Notes: generated by a model from the sequence alone, not told the origin. 64,000 bases of DNA from Methylorubrum sp. B1-46 (GCF_021117295.1 NZ_CP088247.1:4541001-4605000), one strand, 5' to 3'; counted from the first letter of the stretch, positions 7,669 to 16,773 are shown. Numbers and translations: made by a program.

Positions 7669-8550
7669 ATGGCGCAGGGGCGGCGCGCACGGCGCGTTCT
7701 GGCGATGGGGGGCGTGCTCGCGCTGGTAGCAATCGCAGGCAGCCGCGCCCCGGCGGGAGACGATCCGACGCACCGGGCCTCCGCGGTGGCTCCACACGAT
7801 CTCGCGAGGGGCCGGAGCGCCGCGCTCTACCCCCATGACGGGCGCCGCGACATGACGGGCGGCGACCGGGCCCGCTATCCGGGAGCCGGGGTTCTGTGGT
7901 GCCGCCGCTCGGACGGGGTGCCGCAGAAGGCCGCGGCCGCGTGGCTGATCGGCACGGCCTCGCTCGTGATGCTGAACGCCCACAACTTCCGAAACCGGCA
8001 GCTCGAGACGACGCGATCGGTCGGCGATTGCTATTTTCAGATCGGCGGCCGCAACTACGACTTCGTCGCCGACAGCCTGCGGCTCGGCGTGGCCGCGAAC
8101 GCCACACGCCTCCACATCACCGACGATTGGGCGTTGCTGCGCCTCGCGCAGCCCGCCGACGCCCCGCGCCAGCCGGTGCCGGAGGCGGCTCCCGACCTGC
8201 CCACGGGCGACCTCGCGCTTGCCGTGACCCTCGTCGCTCCCGGCGGTCACCAGAACTACCGGGGCGACAGCAGCCTGGAGACCTGCACGGTCCGCCGGAT
8301 CGATCCGCCGACGGAGGGCGGCATCCGCCGTGCCCGCCACGATTGCAACGACGGCTATGGCGGCTCGGGTTCGGGGCTGTTCGATGAGGCCGGGCGGCTC
8401 GTGGCCATGCAGAGCGCCTCGCTCTCGATGAACTCCCGGCACGCCTTCGACATCGAGTTCCATTACGGCTCCGCCCTGCTCATCGAGGGCGAATTGCTCG
8501 ACGCCCTGCGCCGGGCGCAGCGGGAGGACGGAGCGCGGCCGGCACCGTGA
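7669..8550 (+). CDS. Secreted trypsin-like serine protease, divergent from mxaF
   Basis: A 293-residue protein with a basic N-terminus and hydrophobic segment (about 10-25) fitting a signal peptide or anchor. The trypsin-like fold is suggested by a triad in the right order: His105 in LNAHN, Asp153 in TDDWALL, and Ser233 in GGSGSGLF, the last resembling the G-x-S-G-S motif of glutamyl-type proteases. Several cysteines could form disulphides. ATG 7669 follows GGGAGGTCGTTCGGCG; the longer open frame starting at 7549 runs through promoter DNA. In M. extorquens the gene divergent from mxaF is the methanol-regulated mxaW, and I cannot tell from sequence alone whether this is the same gene. The substrate is unknown. 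Confidence 0.75.
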   Translation: MAQGRRARRVLAMGGVLALVAIAGSRAPAGDDPTHRASAVAPHDLARGRSAALYPHDGRRDMTGGDRARYPGAGVLWCRRSDGVPQKAAAAWLIGTASLVMLNAHNFRNRQLETTRSVGDCYFQIGGRNYDFVADSLRLGVAANATRLHITDDWALLRLAQPADAPRQPVPEAAPDLPTGDLALAVTLVAPGGHQNYRGDSSLETCTVRRIDPPTEGGIRRARHDCNDGYGGSGSGLFDEAGRLVAMQSASLSMNSRHAFDIEFHYGSALLIEGELLDALRRAQREDGARPAP

Positions 8551-8696
8551 AGCGGGACGCGTGGCCGACTGACTCGGCAGAATCCTTGTGGACAGGGCCG
8601 ATCTTCGGCCGGGGGTGGGTCAGGATGCCCCCGGAACACCGGCCATGCACTCCGGTTGCCCGGACTCCAACCGAGACACCGGGAGACGACAGGTCC

Positions 8697-8894
8697 ATGT
8701 CGAAACATCTGAAGACGGACACGCCGAGCGATGCCGACCTGAAGGGCAATCCGGGCATCGGCCAGTCGAAGGGCATGACCGGGACGGATCCGGAGGCGAT
8801 CCGGGGTGACTCCACCGTCGAGGGCGATGTCGAGAACGAGACTACACCCGAAGGCGGGATCGATCCCAATCATCGCGGGCGGAGCAACGCCTGA
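8697..8894 (+). CDS. Small hydrophilic hypothetical protein
   Basis: A 65-residue acidic, low-complexity protein (MSKHLKTDTPSDADLKGN and onward) rich in Gly, Asp, Glu and Pro, predicted to be disordered, with no cysteine and no membrane segment. ATG 8697 follows GGGAGACGACAGG. It has its own 147-bp upstream gap after the protease gene and ends 19 bp before the convergent DUF4336 gene. I do not recognise a function; proteins of this type are often stress-induced in this order of bacteria. Confidence 0.6.
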   Translation: MSKHLKTDTPSDADLKGNPGIGQSKGMTGTDPEAIRGDSTVEGDVENETTPEGGIDPNHRGRSNA

Positions 8895-8912
8895 GCGATC
8901 GTCGAGGAGGAC

Positions 8913-9647
8913 TCAGTCGAGCAGCCAACGGAGGGAGCGGCGCAACTCGTTCGTGCCGTTCCGGTCGAACCAAGCGCCGTGGCTGAACACCACGCGCTCC
9001 GGCGACAGGGCGACGAGCTTCGCGGCGGCACGGGCCGCCGCGCGCTTGTGCAGGCGGATCACCAGCCGAAGATAGATCGGCGCGCGCCCGTCGGGCGCGG
9101 TCGCTCCGGCGATTCGCAGAAGCGGGCGCAGCAGGAGCGGCAGCTTGCCCGGTTCCAGGTTCAGCACGAGGTCGGTCAGAATCAGCGTCGCCGAGGCGGC
9201 GTGGAAGAACGCCACCTCCCGGAACCCGAGCCCGCCGGGCACCACGGTCTGCGTCAGATCGGCGGACCATTCGGGCGGCGCCGCCTCGCCGAGATCCCGG
9301 TCCAGCCGCAGGCCGGCCTGACGGACCTGCCGGCGCTGGCGCAGGTTCGGGGCGGCCCAGGTCAGGGCCTGCGGGCAATGGCGCTGCCATTCCTTCAGAT
9401 AGGTCCAGTGCGCGACGTTGGGCGCGACGAGGTGGCGGATCGGCCCGAGCGCCTCGATCTCGCGGTGCAGGCCCGCCTCGTAACGGGTCGGCGAGTGCAG
9501 CCAGAGGCTGCCATCGGAGAGCCGCACCACGGTCATGCGCACCGGCAACGGCAGCCCGGCGGCGTGGATCGGGCCGCTATCCACGATCCAGAGGCCGAAG
9601 GCCACGGGCTTGAGCACATCGAGGGGAGGGTAGGTCGGATCGCTCAC
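8913..9647 (-). CDS. DUF4336 protein, metallo-beta-lactamase-like fold
   Basis: A 244-residue protein with the DUF4336 pattern: an N-terminal FGLWIVDSGPI segment, then GPIRHLVAPNVAHWTYLKEW and, near the C-terminus, VVFSHGAWFDRNG. The family resembles metallo-beta-lactamase hydrolases, but the canonical HxHxDH is reduced (APNVAHW), so metal-dependent hydrolysis is uncertain. The start is taken at GTG 9647. The frame is open to 9752, but that extension would be translated through a long inverted repeat at 9747-9797. It is convergent with the small gene before it and divergent from the MBL gene at 10010. Its physiological role is unknown. Confidence 0.65.
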   Translation of the reverse strand: MSDPTYPPLDVLKPVAFGLWIVDSGPIHAAGLPLPVRMTVVRLSDGSLWLHSPTRYEAGLHREIEALGPIRHLVAPNVAHWTYLKEWQRHCPQALTWAAPNLRQRRQVRQAGLRLDRDLGEAAPPEWSADLTQTVVPGGLGFREVAFFHAASATLILTDLVLNLEPGKLPLLLRPLLRIAGATAPDGRAPIYLRLVIRLHKRAAARAAAKLVALSPERVVFSHGAWFDRNGTNELRRSLRWLLD

Positions 9648-9746
9648 GGCATCGGGCCCGGAATCGAGGATCGGAATCGAGGGTGGCCCATCATGGAGCC
9701 GCCGCTCGGCAACCGCGTGACAGGGACACGGGAAGCGGCACGGGAG

Positions 9747-9797
9747 CAGCATTTGCGTGGCAATTCAGGGCGATTCAGCCTGAATTTGCAAATGCTG
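9747..9797. repeat. Nested inverted repeat between divergent genes
   Basis: CAGCATTTGC (9747-9756) is the exact complement of GCAAATGCTG (9788-9797). Inside it AATTCAGG (9762-9769) is the exact complement of CCTGAATT (9779-9786). Eighteen base pairs of matched arms enclose a 9-bp centre. It lies in the 362-bp gap between the divergent genes starting at 9647 and 10010, so it is not a terminator for either. It is AT-rich relative to its surroundings. Operator, structured RNA or a mobile palindromic unit are all possible. Confidence 0.75.
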
Positions 9798-10009
9798 GTT
9801 TTCTTGGGCGAATGCCCGGTTTCTTGGTCAGTCTATAGCCTTTCAACCTCAGCGTTCTCGCGAAGTTTCTGACAAACACTCGGCGGCGATCGTTTCTGTC
9901 CTGTCGCGATCCGGGAACAAAGCTTTCGCGCCGGCCTTCCCGTGAGGACCGATCCTGCACGGCCGGAGCGCCGGCCGAATTCTCGTCCCACCTCGCACAG
10001 GAGAAGGCT

Positions 10010-10909
10010 GTGGCGCAGCAGATCCCGATCAGCCGCCAAGCCCGCGCCGACGACCCGCGGGCCGATGCCGAGCGCGACGACGGCACCCACGAAATCGCGC
10101 CCGATCTTGCCTATCGCCGCCTTGTCCTGGCCAACGTCGTGTTCGTCGGCGCCTCCGGCGCGGGGGACCGCAACTGGGTCCTCGTCGATGCCGGCATTCC
10201 GGGCTCGAAGGCGGCGATCCGCAACGCCGCCGCCGCCCGCTTCGGCGAGGGCGCCCGGCCGGCGGCCATCGTCCTGACCCACGGCCATTTCGACCATGTC
10301 GGCGTGCTGGAGGATCTGGCGGAGGAGTGGGACGTTCCCGTCTACGCCCACGGCCTCGAACACCCCTATCTCGACGGCAGCGCCTCTTACCCGACGCCGG
10401 ATCCGAGTGTCGGCGGCGGATTGATGGCGCGCATCGCGCCGCTCTATCCCACCAAGCCGGTGGACGTGTCCGCGCGCCTGCAACGCCTGCCCGCCGACGG
10501 CAGCGTGCCGCCGATGCCGGGCTGGCGCTGGCTGCACACGCCGGGCCATGCGCCGGGCCACGTCTCGTTCTGGCGCGAGGCCGATCGCAGCCTGATCGCG
10601 GGCGATGCCTTCGTCACCACCGCGCAGGAATCGGCCTATGCCGTCGTCACACAGGAGCCGGAGATCCACGGCCCGCCGATGTATCTGACGCTCGATTGGC
10701 CGGCGGCGGGCGGCTCCGTGCGCAGCCTCGCCGCGCTCCGGCCCGAGCGGGCGATCACCGGCCACGGACGTCCCCTCCAGGGACCGGAGCTGCGCCGCGG
10801 CCTCGACGCGCTGGCCCAAGATTTCGAGCGCGTCGCGGTGCCGGACCAGGGCCGCTACGTCGAGACGCCGGCGCGGGCCGAGGACGGTTCCGCCTACCGC
10901 TCGCCGTGA
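10010..10909 (+). CDS. Metallo-beta-lactamase-fold hydrolase
   Basis: A 299-residue MBL-superfamily hydrolase. The zinc-binding motif THGHFDHVG lies at about 94-102, a second histidine is in HTPGHAPGHVSFW, an Asp ligand in IAGDAFVTT, and a final His in AITGHGRP. There is no signal peptide, so it acts in the cytoplasm. The substrate cannot be read from sequence; relatives include glyoxalase II-like and quorum-quenching lactonase-like enzymes. The start is GTG 10010 after AGGAGAAGGCT. It is followed after 11 bp by the DUF2243 gene and probably shares its transcript. Confidence 0.8.
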   Translation: MAQQIPISRQARADDPRADAERDDGTHEIAPDLAYRRLVLANVVFVGASGAGDRNWVLVDAGIPGSKAAIRNAAAARFGEGARPAAIVLTHGHFDHVGVLEDLAEEWDVPVYAHGLEHPYLDGSASYPTPDPSVGGGLMARIAPLYPTKPVDVSARLQRLPADGSVPPMPGWRWLHTPGHAPGHVSFWREADRSLIAGDAFVTTAQESAYAVVTQEPEIHGPPMYLTLDWPAAGGSVRSLAALRPERAITGHGRPLQGPELRRGLDALAQDFERVAVPDQGRYVETPARAEDGSAYRSP

Positions 10910-10920
10910 GACGGACGGCG

Positions 10921-11454
10921 ATGGCGACGCGCGATCAACCGGGCGTTCCCGTGCCGACCGAGGGTGCCGACTTCCCGGTCGCGGCGGGCGTGCTGTTCGG
11001 GCTCGGTCTCGGCGGCTTCTTCGACGGGATCGTGCTGCATCAGGTGCTGCAATGGCACCACATGCTCAGTTCCTGGTACCCGATCACCTCGATCGAGAAC
11101 CTCGAACGCAACACGTTGTGGGACGGCATCTTCCACAGCGCGACCTACGTCTTCGTCGTGATTGGGCTGTTCGTCCTGTGGCGCCGGGCGCGGGGGCGGC
11201 ACCTGCGCTGGTCGAACCGGGCGCTGACCGGCAGCCTGCTCGTCGGCTGGGGGCTGTTCAACCTCGTCGAAGGGCTGATCGACCACCACTGGCTCGGTGT
11301 GCACCACGTCAACGAGCGGGTGGACCGGGCGTACTGGCTCGCCTGGGATCTCGGCTTCCTCGCCTGGGGCCTCGCCATGCTGCTCGGCGGCCTCTGGCTG
11401 CTGCGGCGTGGGCGCGGGCCTGCCGAAGCGGCTCCTGCGGCGCTCCGGCGATGA
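10921..11454 (+). CDS. DUF2243 integral membrane protein
   Basis: A 177-residue protein with four hydrophobic segments and the DUF2243 signature GLGLGGFFDGIVLHQVLQWHH, followed by conserved histidines in HSATYVF and in DHHWLGVHHVN. Such clustered histidines in membrane helices suggest metal or haem binding, but the family function is not established. ATG 10921 is close behind the MBL gene. Its TGA stop overlaps the ATG of the next small gene (ATGA at 11451-11454), so the two are probably translated together. Confidence 0.8.
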   Translation: MATRDQPGVPVPTEGADFPVAAGVLFGLGLGGFFDGIVLHQVLQWHHMLSSWYPITSIENLERNTLWDGIFHSATYVFVVIGLFVLWRRARGRHLRWSNRALTGSLLVGWGLFNLVEGLIDHHWLGVHHVNERVDRAYWLAWDLGFLAWGLAMLLGGLWLLRRGRGPAEAAPAALRR

Positions 11455-11651
11455 GGCGGGCGGGGGAAGGCGACCTGCGGCGGGACGCCGGCCATTCGCG
11501 GCCGGGAAGCGATCGCCTGCGGCGGGTTTGGCCCTGGCTCGCCCTGGCCGTGGGACTCGGCCTCGCAACGATGCCGGCTTGGCGTGCTCTGGCGTTTGGC
11601 GTCCGGCTGAGCGTGGACGATCTTCTGCGGATTCGCTGTCTGCCGTGGTGA
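11451..11651 (+). CDS. Small single-pass membrane protein coupled to DUF2243 gene
   Basis: A 66-residue protein beginning with a basic hydrophilic stretch, then one hydrophobic helix (VWPWLALAVGLGLATMP, about 26-43), then a short tail ending RIRCLPW. It starts at the ATG that overlaps the DUF2243 stop by four bases, which is the main evidence that it is translated. No family is recognised. The next 206 bp to glmU hold no gene that I can see. Confidence 0.55.
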   Translation: MRRAGEGDLRRDAGHSRPGSDRLRRVWPWLALAVGLGLATMPAWRALAFGVRLSVDDLLRIRCLPW

Positions 11652-11857
11652 GGACCCTCAGCTCGTCACCTTCGCGTCGCGACCCGTTCCATCCGAGCCG
11701 TTCGCTCGCTCGTGCCGGCGCCGTGATGCCTGCCCTTCGCGCTCGCCATACGATCGGTTAAACGGTCCGTCGATTCAGTGTCTCTCGCGTCGCTCCCGCC
11801 ATTGTTGGCGAGGGTGGGCGTCCGGAAGCACGCCCAGACGACAGGAAGCGGATCTCG

Positions 11858-13243
11858 ATGACGGCAGGCGCGAACAAGGGGGCGGAGAGCGGCTTCACCG
11901 CGATCGTGCTGGCGGCCGGCAAGGGCACGCGTATGCGTTCCGACCGGCCCAAGGTGCTTCATGCGCTGGCCAACCGCTCGATGCTCGGCCACGTGCTCGC
12001 CGCCGTGCAGGAGGCAGGGGCCTCCCGCCTCGCAGTGGTGGTCGAGCCGGGCCGCGAGGACGTCGCTCGCGAGATCGAGCGGCTGGCGCCCGGCGCCGGC
12101 GTTCACCCCCAGGCCGAGCGGCTCGGCACCGCGCATGCGGTCCTCGCCGCCCGTGCGGCCCTGGAGGGGGGGCAGGACGTGATCGTGGCCTTCGGCGACA
12201 CGCCGCTGATCACGGCCGAGACCTATGCCCGCCTGCGCGCCCCCCTGCGCGAGGGCGCGGCGGTGGCGGTGCTGGCTTTTGAGGCCGCCGACCCCACCGG
12301 CTACGGGCGCGTTCTGACGGAAGGCGGCCGCGTCCTGGCGATCCGCGAGGAGAAGGATGCGTCGGAAGACGAGCGCCGCGTGTGTCTGTCGAATGCCGGG
12401 CTGATGGCGCTCTCGGGCGCGCACGCCCTCTCTCTGCTGGAGCGGATCGGCAACGACAACGCCAACCGCGAATACTACCTCACCGATGCGGTGGCGCTCG
12501 CCGTCGCCGATGGGCTCTCCGTCGCGGTCGTGCCGGTGGACGAGGCGGAGGCGCAGGGGGTCAACGACCGGGTGCAGCTCAGCCAGGCCGAGGCCACGAT
12601 CCAGGCGCGCCTACGCCGGGCGGCCCAGCTCGGCGGGGCGACGCTGATCGCCCCCGAGACGGTGTTCCTGAGCGTCGACACGATTCTCGGACGCGACGTC
12701 GTCGTCGAGCCCCACAGTGTGTTCGGCCCCGGCGTCGTCGTCGGCGACGGCTGCACCATCCGCGCCTTCTCGCACCTGCACGACGCTCGGCTGATGGAGG
12801 GGGCCGATATCGGCCCGCATGTGCGCCTGCGCGGCGGCGCGGTGCTGGGGGCGGGCGTGCATCTCGGCAACTTCGTCGAGATCAAGAACGCGACCCTGCA
12901 CGCGGGCGCCAAGGCCTCGCACCTGACCTATCTCGGCGACGCCGAGGTCGGAGCGGGCGCCAATATCGGCGCGGGCACCATCACCTGCAATTACGACGGC
13001 GTGTCGAAGCACCGCACAACCATCGGCGCGGGCGCCTTCATCGGCTCGAACTCGGCGCTGGTGGCGCCGGTGAGCGTCGGCGCGGGCGCGTTGGTCGGGG
13101 CCGGCTCGGTCATCACCCGCGACGTGCCGGCGGACGCGCTCGCCGTGGCGCGGGGGCGGCAGGTCACCCGCGAGGGAGCGGCCAAGACCCTGCGTCAGTC
13201 GCTGAAGGCCGCCAAGGCTGCCCGAGAAGCCAGGGAGGGCTGA
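11858..13243 (+). CDS. glmU: GlmU, bifunctional GlcN-1-P acetyltransferase / GlcNAc-1-P uridyltransferase
   Basis: A 461-residue enzyme making UDP-GlcNAc for peptidoglycan and LPS. The N-terminal uridyltransferase domain carries LAAGKGTRM at 18-26 with the downstream Lys, and DTPLI in the active site. The C-terminal half is a left-handed beta-helix of hexapeptide repeats (VGAGANIGAGTITCNYDG), with the acetyltransferase His region ASHLTYLGD and the CoA-site segment SNSALVAPV. Length is normal. ATG 11858 follows AGGAAGCGGATCTCG. It precedes glmS by 180 bp on the same strand; the two supply consecutive steps of hexosamine synthesis, with GlmM encoded elsewhere. Confidence 0.97.
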   Translation: MTAGANKGAESGFTAIVLAAGKGTRMRSDRPKVLHALANRSMLGHVLAAVQEAGASRLAVVVEPGREDVAREIERLAPGAGVHPQAERLGTAHAVLAARAALEGGQDVIVAFGDTPLITAETYARLRAPLREGAAVAVLAFEAADPTGYGRVLTEGGRVLAIREEKDASEDERRVCLSNAGLMALSGAHALSLLERIGNDNANREYYLTDAVALAVADGLSVAVVPVDEAEAQGVNDRVQLSQAEATIQARLRRAAQLGGATLIAPETVFLSVDTILGRDVVVEPHSVFGPGVVVGDGCTIRAFSHLHDARLMEGADIGPHVRLRGGAVLGAGVHLGNFVEIKNATLHAGAKASHLTYLGDAEVGAGANIGAGTITCNYDGVSKHRTTIGAGAFIGSNSALVAPVSVGAGALVGAGSVITRDVPADALAVARGRQVTREGAAKTLRQSLKAAKAAREAREG

Positions 13244-13423
13244 GCGGGCGGGTCAGAGGGCTCTTGTGGCAGGTGCTGGCCTTCTGGCGCCGCGATCCGT
13301 ACAAGCCCCTTCATCCGCGCCGCGCTTCAGGTCGGGCTCCTGCATCGCGGGAGCCGGATCCGGGCGAGCCTCCCATACGGGATGGAACGGCGCATTTCTG
13401 ATCGAGCGTCTTCAGGATCGGCC

Positions 13424-15250
13424 ATGTGCGGAATCGTCGGCATCGTCGGGCGTGAGTCAGTCGCGGACGCACTGGTCGAGGCGTTGCGACGGCTCGAATA
13501 TCGCGGCTACGATTCGGCCGGCATCGCCACCCTGGATCATGGCCGGCTCGACCGGCGGCGTGCCGAGGGCAAGCTCTCGAACCTGCAGCGCAAGCTCGCC
13601 GAGACGCCGCTGCCGGGCGACATCGGCATCGGCCATACCCGCTGGGCGACGCACGGACGCCCGAACGAGACCAATGCTCACCCGCACGCCACCGAGCGGC
13701 TGGCCGTGGTCCATAACGGGATCATCGAGAATTTTCGCGAGTTGAAGGCCGAACTCGTGGCGGCGGGCGCGCGCTTCGAGAGCGAGACCGACACCGAGGT
13801 GGTGGCCCAACTCGTGAGCCACCTGATGGGACAGGGGCTCGGGCCGGTGGCCGCGGTCGAGGCGGCGCTGCCGCGCCTGCACGGTGCCTTCGCCCTGGCC
13901 TTCCTGTTCGCGGGCGAGGAAAACTTCCTGATCGGCGCCCGCCACGGCGCGCCGCTCGCCATTGGCTACGGGCAGGGTGAGACCTATCTCGGCTCGGACG
14001 CGCTCGCGCTCGCGCCGTTCACCGACGAGATCACCTATCTCGAAGAGGGCGACTGGGCGATCCTGACCCGCGACGGCGCCGAGATTCGGGACATCACCGA
14101 AGCCCCGGTGCGCCGGCCGCGCCAGCGCATCGCGACGCAGGCCTACCTCGTCGACAAGGGCAATCACCGCCACTTCATGGCCAAGGAGATCCACGAGCAG
14201 CCGGAAGTCGTCGGCCGCACGCTAGCCCACTACATTGACATGGCCCGCGGCCGGGTCGTCGTGCCCGAGGCGCTGCCCTTCGACTTCGCCCGGCTCTCGC
14301 GCCTCTCGATCACCGCCTGCGGCACCGCCTACTATGCCGGTCTCGTCGCCAAATACTGGTTCGAGACCGTGGCGCGCCTGCCGGTCGAGATCGACGTCGC
14401 CTCCGAGACCCGCTACCGCGAGCCGCCGCTGGAGCGGGATGGGCTGACGCTGGTGATCTCGCAATCGGGCGAGACCGCCGACACGCTCGCCTCGCTGCGC
14501 TACGCCAAGGCCCAAGGCCAGCACACCCTGGCGGTGGTCAACGTGCCGACCTCGACCATCGCGCGGGAATCCTCGGCGGTGATGCCGACCTTCGCCGGGC
14601 CCGAGATCGGGGTGGCCTCCACGAAGGCCTTCTCCTGCCAGCTCACGGTGCTGCTCTGCCTCGCGCTGGCCGCCGGGCGCGCCCGCGGCGTGCTGGATGC
14701 GGAGCGCGAGCGTGCCATCGTCGATGCGCTCATCACCGCCCCCGGCCTGATGGCCGAGGCGGTCAAGATGGAAGCCGAGGTCGAGGGGCTCGCCCGCGAG
14801 ATCGCGAAAGCCCGCGACGTGCTCTATCTGGGGCGCGGCACGAGCTACCCGATGGCGCTCGAAGGTGCCTTGAAGCTGAAGGAAATCAGCTACATCCACG
14901 CCGAAGGCTACGCGGCGGGCGAACTCAAGCATGGGCCGATCGCCCTGATCGACGAGAGCGTGCCGGTGATCGTGATCGCCCCCCACGACGCGATCTTCGA
15001 GAAGACCGTCTCGAACATGCAGGAGGTCGCCGCCCGCGGCGGCCGAATCATCCTTGTCGGAGACGCCAAGGGCGCGGCCGCGGCCGGACTCGACACGCTG
15101 GCGACGCTGACCATGCCGGACGTGGACCCGGTGATCGCGCCGATCGTCTACGCGGTGCCGATCCAGCTCATCGCCTACCACACCGCCGTCTTCATGGGGA
15201 AAGACGTCGACCAGCCGCGCAATCTGGCCAAATCCGTCACGGTGGAGTGA
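13424..15250 (+). CDS. glmS: GlmS, glutamine-fructose-6-phosphate aminotransferase
   Basis: A 608-residue enzyme that makes glucosamine-6-phosphate. The start at ATG 13424 is decided by the catalytic N-terminal cysteine, which must be residue 2 (MCGIVGIVG); the open frame extends upstream to 13382. The glutaminase domain shows HTRWATHG and NGIIENF. Two SIS isomerase domains carry SQSGETADTLASL and GRGTSYPMALEGALKLKE. The C-terminus is the conserved NLAKSVTVE. Alphaproteobacteria lack the glmS ribozyme, and I see none in the 180-bp leader. The gene is convergent with the HbpS-like gene, with a stem-loop between them. Confidence 0.98.
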   Translation: MCGIVGIVGRESVADALVEALRRLEYRGYDSAGIATLDHGRLDRRRAEGKLSNLQRKLAETPLPGDIGIGHTRWATHGRPNETNAHPHATERLAVVHNGIIENFRELKAELVAAGARFESETDTEVVAQLVSHLMGQGLGPVAAVEAALPRLHGAFALAFLFAGEENFLIGARHGAPLAIGYGQGETYLGSDALALAPFTDEITYLEEGDWAILTRDGAEIRDITEAPVRRPRQRIATQAYLVDKGNHRHFMAKEIHEQPEVVGRTLAHYIDMARGRVVVPEALPFDFARLSRLSITACGTAYYAGLVAKYWFETVARLPVEIDVASETRYREPPLERDGLTLVISQSGETADTLASLRYAKAQGQHTLAVVNVPTSTIARESSAVMPTFAGPEIGVASTKAFSCQLTVLLCLALAAGRARGVLDAERERAIVDALITAPGLMAEAVKMEAEVEGLAREIAKARDVLYLGRGTSYPMALEGALKLKEISYIHAEGYAAGELKHGPIALIDESVPVIVIAPHDAIFEKTVSNMQEVAARGGRIILVGDAKGAAAAGLDTLATLTMPDVDPVIAPIVYAVPIQLIAYHTAVFMGKDVDQPRNLAKSVTVE

Positions 15251-15270
15251 GCCGCCGAGGACTGTCGTTT

Positions 15271-15303
15271 GGCGCATCGACTCGGCCTCCGGATCGATGC
15301 GCC
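15271..15303. terminator. Stem-loop between convergent glmS and HbpS-like gene
   Basis: GGCGCATCGA (15271-15280) pairs exactly with TCGATGCGCC (15294-15303). It lies in the 64-bp gap between two convergent genes, the expected place for a shared terminator. An A-run (15308-15313) lies on the right side rather than a clear U-tract, so efficiency is uncertain. Confidence 0.55.
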
Positions 15304-15314
15304 TCTCAAAAAAC

Positions 15315-15749
15315 TCAGGTGCGCCAGGGGTGGTCGGGCAACTCAGTGTCGCCGATCGCGCTGGCGCCGGCGAGCGCCACCGCGTCGTCGTTCTCCACCG
15401 ACGAGCCGCTGACGCCGATGGCGCCCGACATCTCTCCGTCCGCATCGACGATCGGGATGCCGCCGGGGAAGGTGATCAGGCCCTGGTTCGAGTGCTCGAT
15501 GCCGTAGAGCGAGCCGCCCGGCTGCGACAGCGAGCCGATCTGCCCGGTCTTCATACCGAAGAACACGGCGGTCTTGGCCTTCTTCTGGGCGATGTCGATC
15601 GAACCGACCCAGGCGCCGTCCATGCGGTGGAAGGCCTTCAGGTTGCCGCCGGAATCGACCACGGCGATGCACATCTGCGTGCCGAGTTCGACCGCCTTGG
15701 CGCGCGCGGCCTCAATCGCCTTTTCCGCCTGCTCGATGGTGACGTGCAT
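15315..15749 (-). CDS. GlcG/HbpS family protein (DUF336)
   Basis: A 144-residue single-domain protein of the GlcG/HbpS (DUF336) family, recognisable from [16 protein letters not shown] near the N-terminus, [18 protein letters not shown] in the middle, and the glycine-rich [20 protein letters not shown]. Members bind haem or cobalamin-like cofactors, or accompany glycolate and propanediol metabolism genes, but the partner here is unknown. ATG 15749 is used because GGGAGAGGACGC precedes it and homologues begin there. A GTG at 15785 is possible. It has no signal peptide and no operon partner, as it is divergent from the DUF502 gene. Confidence 0.82.
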   Translation of the reverse strand: MHVTIEQAEKAIEAARAKAVELGTQMCIAVVDSGGNLKAFHRMDGAWVGSIDIAQKKAKTAVFFGMKTGQIGSLSQPGGSLYGIEHSNQGLITFPGGIPIVDADGEMSGAIGVSGSSVENDDAVALAGASAIGDTELPDHPWRT

Positions 15750-15969
15750 CGCGTCCTCTCCCTGAAACTCGTATACCTTGGCCACAGCGGGCCCCTTCGA
15801 GGTAAGAGGGCGCGGCCCTCGATCAAGTTGCCTCGCGCACCACTCAATCGGCCCGCCGGCGCCTGCCGCTCTTGAGCCGTCGGTGCGCAGCCGCTACGTC
15901 TCTGCCCGGAGAGCCGGAGGTCGGGATGACGCCGTCCGCCCGCTCGTTCCGCCTCCCCGAGGTGCATGC

Positions 15970-16773
15970 GTGGCGCCGACCCTCTCGCCGATTCCGGACG
16001 CTCCGGAACCCGCCTCGTCCAAGACGCGCGTCAGCGCCCGCGGCCGGCTGCGGACCTACTTCCTCACCGGCGTGATCGTCGCAGGTCCGCTCGCGATCAC
16101 GATCTACATCACGTGGTGGTTCATCGCCCTGATCGACGGCTGGGTGAAGCCGCTGGTGCCGGCGAGCTACCTGCCCGACCACTATCTGCCGTTCTCGATT
16201 CCGGGTCTCGGCCTGCTCATCGCCTTCGTGGCGGTGACGATGCTCGGCTTCCTCACCGCCAACCTCGTCGGGCGCTCGGTGGTGGAGTTCGGCGAGGTGC
16301 TGCTCGCCCGCACGCCCGTCATCTCAGGCCTTTATCGCGGCCTGCGCCAGATCTTCGAGACGCTGTTCTCGGCCAACGGCACCTCGTTCCGCACCGTCGG
16401 ACTCGTGGAGTTTCCGGTCAAGGGGACATGGTCGGTAGTGTTCCTCTCGGCCCCCGCCGCGAACGAGGTGCAGGGTGCGCTCCAGGCCAAGGAGGGTGGC
16501 CGGCACGATTATGTCGGCGTGTTCCTACCCTGCGCGCCGAACCCGACCACCGGATTCTTCTTCTACCTGCCGCGGGCCGAGATCGTGGAGATCAATATCA
16601 GCGTGGACGAGGCGGCCAAGCTCGTGATGTCGGCCGGCGTGATCCAGCCGGAGGATCCGCGGGCGGGCTTCCATGCCATGGCCGCGTCCCTGCGCCAGGC
16701 ACAAGTGGGGGAGAGCGAGGCGGCCTCTGAGACGGAAAAGACGCGCCGGGAACCGGCACGCCCTGATCTCTAA
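15970..16773 (+). CDS. DUF502 integral membrane protein
   Basis: A 267-residue protein with two N-terminal membrane helices: LRTYFLTGVIVAGPLAITIY at about 27-46 and a second around LGLLIAFVAVTMLGFLTANL. The DUF502 signature RTPVISGLYRGLRQIFETLF follows, then a soluble beta-rich domain. Its function is not established. The start is GTG 15970 after GAGGTGC; the open frame extends back to 15778 with no coding character. It is convergent with the next small gene, with 27 bp between them. Confidence 0.8.
   Translation: MAPTLSPIPDAPEPASSKTRVSARGRLRTYFLTGVIVAGPLAITIYITWWFIALIDGWVKPLVPASYLPDHYLPFSIPGLGLLIAFVAVTMLGFLTANLVGRSVVEFGEVLLARTPVISGLYRGLRQIFETLFSANGTSFRTVGLVEFPVKGTWSVVFLSAPAANEVQGALQAKEGGRHDYVGVFLPCAPNPTTGFFFYLPRAEIVEINISVDEAAKLVMSAGVIQPEDPRAGFHAMAASLRQAQVGESEAASETEKTRREPARPDL

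Noticed and set aside
13244..13423. Possible glmS ribozyme or riboswitch in the glmU-glmS gap
   Set aside because: No conserved ribozyme core is visible, and the glmS ribozyme is a feature of Gram-positive bacteria.
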